The translations under genes were made by a program, and so were the position numbers. The notes below the pieces were generated by a model. It was given only the letters and a program-made list of their open reading frames with translations. It did not search any database and was not told the DNA's origin. Shown here piece by piece: positions 1 through 5,863 of a stretch of 11,033 nucleotides of DNA; the stretch's first letter is position 1; each line of letters starts with the position of its first letter. The DNA is taken from NCBI GenBank assembly GCA_028871265.1, contig JAGWNR010000011.1, forward strand, positions 1-11,033. Direction: 5' to 3'. This DNA comes from Patescibacteria group bacterium (GTDB taxonomy: Bacteria; Patescibacteriota; Minisyncoccia; Phycocordibacterales; PALSA-1337).

Positions 1-77
1 CTCTACAGCAATTGTCGAAAAACGGCCGTCCTGGATCTCATCAAGTTTCATTAGCGAATGTTCCTACTTCAAAATAA
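1..77 (+). CDS. rpsE: Ribosomal protein S5, C-terminal end only (partial)
   Basis: The frame starting at base 3 is open from the window edge to a TAA at 75-77. It reads LQQLSKNGRPGSHQ... and ends VPTSK. S5 proteins commonly end with a 'Lxx L' helix followed by a loose basic tail, and rpsE normally lies just before rpmD/rplO, so position and length fit. Only 24 residues are visible and none is diagnostic, so the call rests mainly on context. If it is right, rpsE is followed by rplO after 11 nt with no rpmD (L30) between them. Confidence 0.5.
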   Translation, partial: LQQLSKNGRPGSHQVSLANVPTSK

Positions 78-88
78 TTTTTACTACC

Positions 89-544
89 ATGCAAATTCAC
101 ACATTAAAGCCAAATCATCCCTTCAAAAAATCCCAGCAAGTCGGACGTGGGGGGCATCGTGGTAAAACCAGCGGCAAAGGAACCAAAGGTCAGAATGCTC
201 GTGCCGGTCGCAAAAAGCGTCCCGAGCTTCGCGATTTGATCAAAAAACTGCCAAAATTGCGTGGTCGAGGAGTCAATTTGAACATGCCGATGTCGACAAA
301 ACCGTTTCCAGTTAATTTGTCTACCATCGAAGCAGTTTTTGCCAACGGAGATACAGTCTCGCCTGAAACATTAATGAAAAACGGTGTTATTGAAATGTTT
401 AACGGAAAAATACCTTTAATTAAAATTCTTTCCGAAGGCGAACTTTCAAAGAAGATTTCTGTTTCCGGCGGTATTTCAGTTTCTGCTGGCGCCAAAACCA
501 AGATTGAAAAAAATGGTGGTATGGTTTCAGAGACTGCATCCTAG
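89..544 (+). CDS. rplO: Ribosomal protein L15 (uL15)
   Basis: This 151-residue protein matches L15 in length and layout. The basic glycine-rich N-terminal segment carries GRGGHRGKTSGKGTKGQ (residues 19-35), the L15 signature that threads into 23S rRNA. The C-terminal globular half (about 75-145) has the alternating beta/alpha pattern ending in KIPLIKILSEGEL. L15 is a late-assembling large-subunit protein. The ATG at 89 lies 11 nt after the presumed rpsE stop, and secY follows 26 nt after the stop, so rpsE-rplO-secY is probably one transcript. No Shine-Dalgarno sequence precedes the ATG; the upstream bases are A/T-rich. Confidence 0.97.
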   Translation: MQIHTLKPNHPFKKSQQVGRGGHRGKTSGKGTKGQNARAGRKKRPELRDLIKKLPKLRGRGVNLNMPMSTKPFPVNLSTIEAVFANGDTVSPETLMKNGVIEMFNGKIPLIKILSEGELSKKISVSGGISVSAGAKTKIEKNGGMVSETAS

Positions 545-570
545 ACTTTTCTGGTGCTTAAATAATCATT

Positions 571-1860
571 ATGAACACTTTTTTGGCAAAAATAACCACT
601 ATTTACAAAGATCCAACCTTGCGTCGTCGCATTGTTTTTACCATAGTCGCTTTGATTGTTTTTCGTCTGCTGGCAGCAATTCCAGTGCCTGGAATTAATA
701 CCGCTAGTTTATCATCTCTAATTGCCAATAATCAGTTATTTGGTCTATTGGATCTGTTTTCCGGTGGCGGCATTTCCCGTCTTTCTATAGTTATGTTGGG
801 TGTCGGTCCTTATATAACCGCATCTATCATCATACAGCTACTCACCATGATGGTGCCGTCTCTAAAAAACATGATGCATGACGAAGGTGAAGCTGGTCGG
901 GCCAAACTATCTCAATATTCGCGTGTTCTATCGGTACCGCTGGCTATGCTACAGGCTCTGGGATTTATTTTGCTACTGGAAAGTCCGGCATACAATATTA
1001 TTCCGCATTTGGGTTCTTCCGCTCTGATTTTGAATGTTATTGTCGCTACTGCCGGTTCGGTTTTGCTCATGTGGATTGGTGAACTCATTAGTGAATTTGG
1101 TGTCGGTAACGGTGTTTCGCTCATAATTTTTGCCGGTATTATCGCCAGATTGCCAGGTCAATTACCGCAACTTTTGGCTCAGTTCCAGACTGCCGGTGCC
1201 GCTAATGTACCGTTATACATTTTAGCTCTAGTTATTGCTGTGATTGTGATCGGTGCGGTGGTTTTCATTACCGAAGCCGAACGTTCTGTGCCGGTGACAT
1301 ATGCCAAGCAAGTCCGTGGTAACAAAGTCTACGGAGGGGTTTCAACCTATTTGCCGCTGCGTTTAAACCAGGCCGGTGTTATTCCGATTATTTTTGCTCT
1401 ATCGATTTTGATTGTACCGGCCACAATTGCCAATTTCTTTATCAGTAACGCCAACACAACAATCGCTTCTGTTGCCACCACAATAGTTGGCTTGCTAAAT
1501 CCTTCCGGTTGGACATACGGCCTAGCCTACTTTATCCTGGTTTTTCTCTTTACATATTTTTATACTGCCGTTACTTTTGATCCGCAACAAATCTCTGAAA
1601 ATCTACAGAAATCTGGAGCGTTTATTCCCGGTGTTCGTCCTGGTGATTCAACGATGCAGTATCTGGCCCGTGTCGTTACTCGCATCACACTGGTTGGAGC
1701 GCTGTTTTTGGGTGTGATTGCGATTTTACCTCTAATTATGCAAGGCTTTACTGGTGGTACTTCTTTTGCTATCGGTGGCACCGCTCTCCTCATCGTAGTG
1801 TCGGTGGTTATTGATCTCATTAAAAAAGTAGACGCGCAGATTGCGATGAGGGAGTATTAA
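571..1860 (+). CDS. secY: Protein translocase subunit SecY
   Basis: This 429-residue polytopic membrane protein forms the channel of the Sec translocon with SecE/SecG and accepts substrates from SecA and ribosomes. The N-terminal DPTLRRRIVFTI and AIPVPGI are typical. The plug region contains FSGGGISRLSI, and the first cytosolic loop carries GEAGRAKLSQYSR (near residues 107-119). The large cytosolic loop has ERSVPVTYAKQVRG (about 231-244), followed by LPLRLNQAGVIPIIFA. The last helices contain PGDSTMQYLARVVTR. About ten hydrophobic segments are readable, as expected. The TAA stop (1858-1860) overlaps the stop of the convergent repeat gene, forming TTAA. No intrinsic terminator lies between them, so readthrough would give RNA antisense to that gene. 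Confidence 0.98.
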   Translation: MNTFLAKITTIYKDPTLRRRIVFTIVALIVFRLLAAIPVPGINTASLSSLIANNQLFGLLDLFSGGGISRLSIVMLGVGPYITASIIIQLLTMMVPSLKNMMHDEGEAGRAKLSQYSRVLSVPLAMLQALGFILLLESPAYNIIPHLGSSALILNVIVATAGSVLLMWIGELISEFGVGNGVSLIIFAGIIARLPGQLPQLLAQFQTAGAANVPLYILALVIAVIVIGAVVFITEAERSVPVTYAKQVRGNKVYGGVSTYLPLRLNQAGVIPIIFALSILIVPATIANFFISNANTTIASVATTIVGLLNPSGWTYGLAYFILVFLFTYFYTAVTFDPQQISENLQKSGAFIPGVRPGDSTMQYLARVVTRITLVGALFLGVIAILPLIMQGFTGGTSFAIGGTALLIVVSVVIDLIKKVDAQIAMREY

Positions 1861-2549
1861 ACCTTCTCTAGTACACGTACTCTCTTTTCCAGTCTGTCAT
1901 ATTCGTTGCGTGTTACGCTGTGAAGCGTATGATTGTCGAATGAATTCCAGATTCCATCGACTCTAATTTCTACCCGATCTAATCGTTCCTCAACCAGGTC
2001 AAACCGCTTGTCAACCTTTTCGAATCGATTGTCCAAGCTTGTCTCGAGGCTGGTAAAGGAGTTGCTGGTAATTTCTACTAATTCGGCTACGGCATTATCG
2101 ACGATTTTTTGTGTGTCATTTTTCATCTCATCCCTTAATACCACCAGATCAGTTTTTGTAGCCATATCTTTTCTTAATACCACCAAGTCCGATTTTGTAG
2201 CCATTTCTTTCCTCAATACCTCCAAATCTGCCTTTGTGGCCATGTCTCTCTTTAAAAATTCCAAGTCGGATTTTGTAGCTAGGTCTTTTCTCATTAACGT
2301 CAAATCTGCCTTCGTGGCCAGATCTTTTCGAATTGATTCAAAGTCCGATTTTGTAAAGAGATCTCTTCTAATCAGTTCAAAATCAGACTTTGTAAAGAGA
2401 TCTCTTTTAATTAACTCAAAGTCTGTCTTGGTAAACAGGTCTTTTCTAAGAAATTCAAAATCTGACTTGGTAAGGAGATCTTTTCTAAGTGATTCAAAGT
2501 CCGATTTGGTTACTGACGTTTGTTTTTCGTTTAATGTATTTTTTTTCAT
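1857..2549 (-). CDS. Coiled-coil protein with ten 13-residue TKxD repeats
   Basis: From the ATG at 2549 the product is 230 residues. After a 13-residue lead come ten tandem 13-residue units (residues 14-143) with consensus T-K-S/A-D-F/L-E-x-L/I-R-K-D-L/M-x. Units 1-5 mostly have TKxDF and end in a bulky residue; units 6-10 have TKxDL and mostly end in Ala. The next segment (about 144-230) looks like a heptad coiled coil, with RFEKVDKRFDLVEERLDRV. There is no signal peptide, membrane segment, Cys or enzymatic motif. An upstream ATG at 2579 is open in the same frame but overlaps the TATAAT at 2578-2583, so I prefer 2549. TKxDL-type repeat proteins recur in many bacteria without known function; a scaffold or oligomerisation role is inference. 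The gene interrupts the usual secY-adk order and points against it. Confidence 0.85.
   Translation of the reverse strand: MKKNTLNEKQTSVTKSDFESLRKDLLTKSDFEFLRKDLFTKTDFELIKRDLFTKSDFELIRRDLFTKSDFESIRKDLATKADLTLMRKDLATKSDLEFLKRDMATKADLEVLRKEMATKSDLVVLRKDMATKTDLVVLRDEMKNDTQKIVDNAVAELVEITSNSFTSLETSLDNRFEKVDKRFDLVEERLDRVEIRVDGIWNSFDNHTLHSVTRNEYDRLEKRVRVLEKV
2121..2510 (-). repeat. Ten tandem 39-bp units inside the coiled-coil gene
   Basis: Ten imperfect direct repeats of exactly 39 bp encode the 13-residue protein units. All stay in frame. Neighbouring units near 2340-2420 are the most alike at DNA level and share the palindrome AGAGATCTCT (for example 2397-2406 and the equivalent place one unit earlier). 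The outer units have drifted. This suggests growth by unequal crossing-over or slippage, with copy number possibly varying between strains. Confidence 0.9.
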
Positions 2550-2577
2550 AAGGTTTAATTTAATAAATAATACGCGC

Positions 2578-2583
2578 ATTATA
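2578..2583 (-). promoter_or_regulatory. Consensus -10 box for the repeat gene
   Basis: On the minus strand TATAAT lies 28 nt before the ATG at 2549. A second, weaker box (TATTAT, 2567-2572) lies 17 nt before it. No convincing -35 is seen. The region 2584-2720 between this gene and adk is A/T-rich and holds no other recognisable feature. Confidence 0.5.
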
Positions 2584-2720
2584 GAAAAACAGTATTAAGA
2601 AAGATTAAAAAAGTTATAAAGAAATCCTAAAATTTTTCTCACGGCGTTGCTGAGCGCTATTTTCTGTCATCTAAAAATATCAAAAAATTTTCAAAGCTTC
2701 GTGTCAATGGTTATTTGTCT

Positions 2721-2748
2721 GTGACGCCAGAAATTTTTCTGCTATACT
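2721..2748 (+). promoter_or_regulatory. Extended -10 promoter of adk, leaderless layout
   Basis: The -35 is GTGACG (2721-2726, 4 of 6 to consensus), followed by a 16-nt spacer. The -10 is TATACT (2743-2748), preceded by TGc (2740-2742). The ATG of adk starts 7 nt after the -10 box, where transcription would normally begin, so the mRNA should be leaderless. Confidence 0.65.
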
Positions 2749-2755
2749 CATAGAT

Positions 2756-3352
2756 ATGACACTACAATCATTTATTTTTATCGGCCGCTATGGCGCCGGC
2801 AAGGGGACGCAGGCGAAATTGCTACTGGAAGTACTGGCAAAGAAAGATCCGGCACATGGCACAGTGTACGTCGAAACCGGTGCCGAATTTCGCAAATTTG
2901 GCCAGGAGAAAAGTTTTACCGCCCAGTTGACAAAAAAGTGCATTGATCAAGGTCTTTTAATGCCAGAATATATGTGTGTTTATGTCTGGAATCGCTGCCT
3001 AGTCGATAAATATACAGGTAACGAACACATTGTGTTTGACGGTACGCCACGCAAACTCCTAGAAGCGCAAGCCCTAGAATCATTATTTCCATTTTACAAC
3101 TTGCCAAAGCCATACATTATTTATCTGGACGTTCATCACGAAGAATCAATACAACGTCTAAAAATACGTAATCAAGGTCGTGCCGATGATACAGCAGAAG
3201 CAATCGAACGTCGCAAGGCCGCCTATGAAGCAGATGTTGTGCCAACTATCGAATGGTATCGCAAAAATTCCAACGTAATTTTCCTAGACATTGACGGTGT
3301 TCGACCTATTGACGAAATTCATCAGGATATTGTGAAAAGAGTAGGTTTGTAG
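2756..3352 (+). CDS. adk: Adenylate kinase-family nucleoside monophosphate kinase
   Basis: This 198-residue cytosolic P-loop kinase probably catalyses ATP + AMP to 2 ADP. The P-loop GRYGAGKGTQ (10-19) has the usual Walker lysine (K16) but RY in place of the common PP. The NMP-binding part has TGAEFRK (41-47) with the expected Arg (R46). FDGTPR (94-99) replaces the common FDGFPR. The lid is the short form without a Zn-binding insert: it runs RNQGRADDT with R142, D144 and D145, followed by ERRKAAY. The length is below the ~215 of long-lid enzymes and fits the short form. adk normally follows secY; here the repeat gene separates them and adk has its own promoter. Another NMP kinase specificity cannot be excluded because of the changed FDGxPR residue. 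Confidence 0.88.
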   Translation: MTLQSFIFIGRYGAGKGTQAKLLLEVLAKKDPAHGTVYVETGAEFRKFGQEKSFTAQLTKKCIDQGLLMPEYMCVYVWNRCLVDKYTGNEHIVFDGTPRKLLEAQALESLFPFYNLPKPYIIYLDVHHEESIQRLKIRNQGRADDTAEAIERRKAAYEADVVPTIEWYRKNSNVIFLDIDGVRPIDEIHQDIVKRVGL

Positions 3353-3459
3353 TATACCAATATACAAATGATAAAAATATACGAATCGTCACGAATCCCA
3401 AATCAGCATATTCGTATTCATTAGTATATTCGTAAAATTTGTATATTTGTATACAATTT
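3353..3459 (+). repeat. Palindromic word-array island between adk and map
   Basis: The 107-nt A/T-rich gap is made of short repeated words in mirror arrangement. The left half carries TATACCAA, TATACAAA and TATACGAA (3353-3385). The right half carries TTCGTATT, TATTCGTA and two TTTGTATA (3411-3453). Outer arms 3353-3369 and 3437-3453 are complementary at 16 of 17 positions, and inner arms ATACGAAT (3379-3386) and ATTCGTAT (3410-3417) pair as well. An RNA crossing it would form a long hairpin whose base is 6 nt before the map start codon. There is no U-tract, so it does not look like a terminator. Confidence 0.75.
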
Positions 3460-4251
3460 ATGGTCACCCTTAAAACAAAATCAGAAATAAAAATTATGCG
3501 CGAAGGTGGCCGCCGTCATGCCGCCGTCATGCGTAAACTTGTGGCTATAGTTCGACCCGGCATGGAAACGCGCGAATTAGATAAATTGGCGGTGCAATTC
3601 GTCAAAGAAGAGGACAAGGATAATTCTGGAGATAAATCATCACTCCTCGGCTTTCGACCAAAAGGTGCAAGTCGTCCATACCCAGCCTCCATTTGTGTTT
3701 CTGTAAATGAGGAAGTCGTCCATGGTATACCGACAGAGAATAGCAGAGTTCTACGTGAAGGTGACATTGTTTCCATTGATTTTGGCTTAGAGCATTGTGG
3801 TATGTTTACTGACATGGCCGTGACTGTGCCAGTCGGTACGGTTGATCTGCATCTTACAGCACTTATGGAGACGACCAAAAAGGCTCTTTTATCTGGTATT
3901 AAAGCGGCAAAAGGTGGCAAGCGTGTCCGCGATATTTCCACTGCTATCGAAAGAGTCGGTTTAGCCGCCGGGTATGGTATTGTCGAGGAATTGGTCGGCC
4001 ATGGTGTGGGCCATGGTGTCCACGAGGAGCCATACGTACCAAATTACACTAGCGGTGTGCGAGACGAAAAGATTATTCTTTCGCCCGGTATGACCCTGGC
4101 CATCGAGCCTATGTTCAATTTGGGTGACAAGGATGTTTATTATGATTCCGACGATGATTACACTGTCATTGCCGCTGACGGTCTCCCTTCAGCCCATTTT
4201 GAACATACTGTTTTAATCACAAAAGGTGAGGCCGAAATTTTGACGGCGTAG
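3460..4251 (+). CDS. map: Type I methionine aminopeptidase
   Basis: This 263-residue metalloenzyme removes the initiator Met from new proteins. The pita-bread fold metal ligands are all present: D107 (SIDFG), D118 (FTDMAVT), H181 (GHGVG), E216 (AIEPM) and E248 (HFEHT). H188 in HEEP is the expected accessory His. Spacing between ligands agrees with the bacterial enzyme. An upstream in-frame start at 3439 would add MYICIQF, but that part is encoded by the palindromic arm, and the family begins near 'xKTxxEIxxMREGG', so the ATG at 3460 is preferred. There is a small acidic insertion, KEEDKDNSGDKS, near residue 50. The usual followers infA, rpmJ and rpsM are absent downstream. Confidence 0.96.
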   Translation: MVTLKTKSEIKIMREGGRRHAAVMRKLVAIVRPGMETRELDKLAVQFVKEEDKDNSGDKSSLLGFRPKGASRPYPASICVSVNEEVVHGIPTENSRVLREGDIVSIDFGLEHCGMFTDMAVTVPVGTVDLHLTALMETTKKALLSGIKAAKGGKRVRDISTAIERVGLAAGYGIVEELVGHGVGHGVHEEPYVPNYTSGVRDEKIILSPGMTLAIEPMFNLGDKDVYYDSDDDYTVIAADGLPSAHFEHTVLITKGEAEILTA

Positions 4252-4335
4252 TATTTGTCTACACTGCCACACCTTTACTTTTTTCTTTTAAAATGTTACT
4301 GTTTTTTCAGTTTCCGAACAATAAAATTGAATATT

Positions 4336-4848
4336 ATGAAAGAAAATGAACTGAAGGAATTATCTGTAAATGGTCAAGAATATCAGGTTTATGAAGTTGA
4401 CTATAGCAAACCTTTATCTCAGATGATCAAGGACGCTCACCTCAATTTCTGCGACATAAACATTGATCGACGGCACTTCAAAACCCTCTCTGGGGGGAGA
4501 GTGACAAAGGAGTTTCGGTTTATGGTATACCCCAAAAGTGTTTATTTGGACCAAGCGATTCAAGGGATTAGTGAGTTCAAGTCAGTTGGTTTGCCTTGGA
4601 CCGCCGCCGCCATCGATGATCTGTTGATCTATTTGGCAAATAATCTGAACAAAAAACTACCCAGAGCAATAATCGTCGCCGGATCAAAAGTTGAGATTTG
4701 TGAAGATGTGAATGGGCTAATGGAAAGAGTGCTAGTTGTGCCGTGTTTCGAGTCTTTTCGATCCAAACGTCTTTTGCGGTTGTCCATAGTGAGAGGGGTA
4801 TGGGTTGCCGGCACGTGTTTTCTGGCGGTCCGTCCGATTAAGAAATAA
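4336..4848 (+). CDS. Small unknown protein, CPR-type family
   Basis: From the ATG at 4336 the product is 170 residues, soluble, with no signal peptide or membrane helix. The open frame runs upstream to 4255 only through a TTG and a low-complexity hydrophobic stretch. A TAAAAT box at 4322-4327 ends 8 nt before the ATG, suggesting a leaderless start. Visible marks are YQVYEVDYSKPLSQMI near the N-terminus, then NIDRRHF, a helical middle, AIIVAGSK, VPCF and a C-terminal tail with W plus FLAVRP. From memory this layout ('VDYS...M', 'LGS', 'VPxL', 'RFLAVR' end) recurs in small Parcubacteria proteins without assigned function. I cannot name the family and propose no activity. A strong terminator follows directly. 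Confidence 0.75.
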   Translation: MKENELKELSVNGQEYQVYEVDYSKPLSQMIKDAHLNFCDINIDRRHFKTLSGGRVTKEFRFMVYPKSVYLDQAIQGISEFKSVGLPWTAAAIDDLLIYLANNLNKKLPRAIIVAGSKVEICEDVNGLMERVLVVPCFESFRSKRLLRLSIVRGVWVAGTCFLAVRPIKK

Positions 4849-4858
4849 TTCCAACATT

Positions 4859-4895
4859 AACTCTGCACAGACGGGATCTGTGCAGAGTTTTCTTT
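4859..4895 (+). terminator. Intrinsic terminator after the unknown small gene
   Basis: A perfect 12-bp inverted repeat, AACTCTGCACAG (4859-4870) and CTGTGCAGAGTT (4878-4889), with a 7-nt loop, is followed by TTTTCTTT. It lies 10 nt after the stop of the 4336-4848 gene and just before the ndk promoter, so it separates two transcription units. Confidence 0.9.
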
Positions 4896-4896
4896 G

Positions 4897-4905
4897 TGTT
4901 ATACT
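4897..4905 (+). promoter_or_regulatory. Extended -10 promoter of ndk, leaderless layout
   Basis: TGt followed by TATACT (4900-4905) ends 6 nt before the ndk ATG at 4912. No good -35 is seen; the place for it is occupied by the terminator stem. Transcription should start at or next to the ATG. Confidence 0.65.
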
Positions 4906-4911
4906 CATTTT

Positions 4912-5508
4912 ATGAATATTAAACACCCAAAACACGAACAAACATTAGTCATTATTAAACCAGATGGCATTGCACGCGGACTCGTTGGTGAAGTAATCCG
5001 TCGTTATGAACGTGCCGGACTCAAGCTTGTCGCGATGAAGATGATGCGGGCGACACCGGATCTCATCGAAAAACATTACACGCTGGATCCTGAATGGCGA
5101 CGTGTCACCGGTGAGAAAACGATAATGGGTTATTTGGACAAAGGGCTCAAACCGCCGGTTGAGGATCCGTTGCAAGTGACTGCTATTTTGCTAGGCCGTC
5201 TGGTCAAATATATGACGGCCGGACCGCTAGTCCCAATGGTTTGGCAGGGTGCTCATGCTGTGCAGATAGTGCGCAAATTGACCGGTGGCACCGAACCACT
5301 AATGGCTGCAGTTGGCACTATACGTGGTGATTTTGTCATTGATTCATACAAAATGACTGATGATGACGACCGATCGATTCGAAACGTGGTACACGCGTCT
5401 GGCTCAGTAAAAGAAGCGCAGGATGAAATCGCTCATTGGTTCAAGTCTAACGAAATCCTTGACTATGTGACAGTGCATGAAAAATATTTGTATGATCCAG
5501 AGCTATAG
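4912..5508 (+). CDS. ndk: Nucleoside diphosphate kinase, long form
   Basis: The protein of 198 residues begins MNIKHPKHEQTLVIIKPDG. It transfers the gamma phosphate from NTPs to NDPs through a phospho-histidine. KPDG (16-19), GTIRGDF (135-141) and the active-site NVVHASGS with H161 are present. Typical bacterial Ndk is about 140-150 residues. Here the extra length lies mainly in one insertion of roughly 50 residues after the alpha-A region (about 56-104: YTLDPEWRRVTGEK to LLGRLVKYM), plus an extended C-terminus. A start at 4894 in the same frame lies upstream of the -10 box, so 4912 is preferred. The active-site sequence HASGS replaces the common HGSDS. Confidence 0.93.
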   Translation: MNIKHPKHEQTLVIIKPDGIARGLVGEVIRRYERAGLKLVAMKMMRATPDLIEKHYTLDPEWRRVTGEKTIMGYLDKGLKPPVEDPLQVTAILLGRLVKYMTAGPLVPMVWQGAHAVQIVRKLTGGTEPLMAAVGTIRGDFVIDSYKMTDDDDRSIRNVVHASGSVKEAQDEIAHWFKSNEILDYVTVHEKYLYDPEL

Positions 5509-5638
5509 TCTATAAGTGCCGAAGCGCTAGTAAAGCATGGCTACTCAAGAAAAAGTCCACATGGGCGCTCTTGTTTGCATCATTCAAAAAACAATTTTCT
5601 AATGTTTATGCACAGCTTGCATCCTCCAAACACGGGTC
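5509..5638. other. Non-coding stretch upstream of the candidate RNA
   Basis: These 130 nt after ndk contain no recognised gene. No terminator for ndk is evident. A 21-codon frame (5537-5602) is open but has no supporting promoter or start signal. No tRNA-like elements were found. Confidence 0.5.
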
Positions 5639-5644
5639 TATAAT
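5617..5644 (+). promoter_or_regulatory. Promoter of the candidate structured RNA
   Basis: A perfect TATAAT (5639-5644) lies 16 nt after TTGCAT (5617-5622, a weak -35 matching only TTG). Transcription would begin around 5649-5652, exactly at the left arm of the long closing stem of the RNA. Confidence 0.6.
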
Positions 5645-5648
5645 TATG

Positions 5649-5840
5649 GTAGGTTACTGAAGCATTAAAACCTATACCAATTTTCAGGGATCCTAATGAA
5701 TCATTTTTTAAAGAATTCACATTGAGCCGCGCCTAGGCGTTGGCCCTGCAGGAACCCACCTAGACTCACAAAGTTTAGTTCAATGCCTCGGTAGCCTACA
5801 CGATCGCCGCATTCCGTAATGGATGCGGCGTTTGTCGTTT
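5649..5840 (+). ncRNA. Candidate structured RNA with long closing stem
   Basis: The two ends are complementary over 18 positions. GTAGGTTACTGAAGCATT (5649-5666) pairs with AATGCCTCGGTAGCCTAC (5782-5799), giving 17 pairs (two G-U) and one mismatch. Inside, a rod can form from TGAG/CTCA (5723-5726 and 5765-5768), CTAGG/CCTAG (5733-5737 and 5759-5763) and a short inner hairpin. The unpaired left side (5667-5722) may hold one weaker A/T-rich hairpin. A consensus -10 box lies immediately upstream and a terminator hairpin follows at 5805-5840, giving a transcript of about 190 nt. I found no tmRNA, SRP RNA, RNase P RNA or tRNA signatures. The terminal stem plus internal bubble recalls 6S RNA, but the bubble is very asymmetric, so that is only a hypothesis. 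Confidence 0.6.
5805..5840 (+). terminator. Intrinsic terminator of the candidate RNA
   Basis: CGCCGCAT (5805-5812) pairs with ATGCGGCG (5823-5830). Two further G-C pairs form inside a one-base bulge around loop GTAAT. The stem is followed by TTTGTCGTTT. The T-tract is interrupted, so strength is uncertain, but the G/C-rich stem stands out in an A/T-rich gap. Confidence 0.65.
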
Positions 5841-5841
5841 A

Positions 5842-5850
5842 TGATATACT
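5842..5850 (+). promoter_or_regulatory. Extended -10 promoter of the membrane protein gene
   Basis: TGa plus TATACT (5845-5850) lies 13 nt before the ATG at 5864, leaving a leader of about 6 nt. It is the same -10 motif as at adk, ndk and infC. Confidence 0.6.
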
Positions 5851-5863
5851 TTTACTTATAATT

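Noticed and set aside
190..501. Minus-strand frame inside rplO, and similar frames inside secY, map, the nuclease and infC
   Set aside because: These lie antisense or out of frame within well-identified genes and show no protein family features.
2121..2510. CRISPR-like periodic array
   Set aside because: The period is 39 bp with no alternation of constant repeat and unique spacer; all units are degenerate copies and lie in one open frame.
1933..2598. Plus-strand 221-codon frame across the repeat gene
   Set aside because: It is the antisense shadow of the 39-bp repeats; its Ser/Phe-rich product has no family features, while the minus strand gives a coherent repeat and coiled-coil protein.
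5537..5602. A 21-residue frame after ndk (MATQEKVHMG...)
   Set aside because: Short, with no promoter, conserved pattern or terminator; expected by chance.
5649..5840. Candidate RNA as tmRNA, RNase P RNA, SRP RNA or a tRNA
   Set aside because: None of the conserved elements is present: no tRNA-like ends or T-loop, no RNase P core sequences, no GNAR-loop SRP hairpin.
5819..5863. Longer start of the membrane protein at 5819
   Set aside because: It lies inside the terminator hairpin and upstream of the extended -10 box; the ATG at 5864 follows the promoter.
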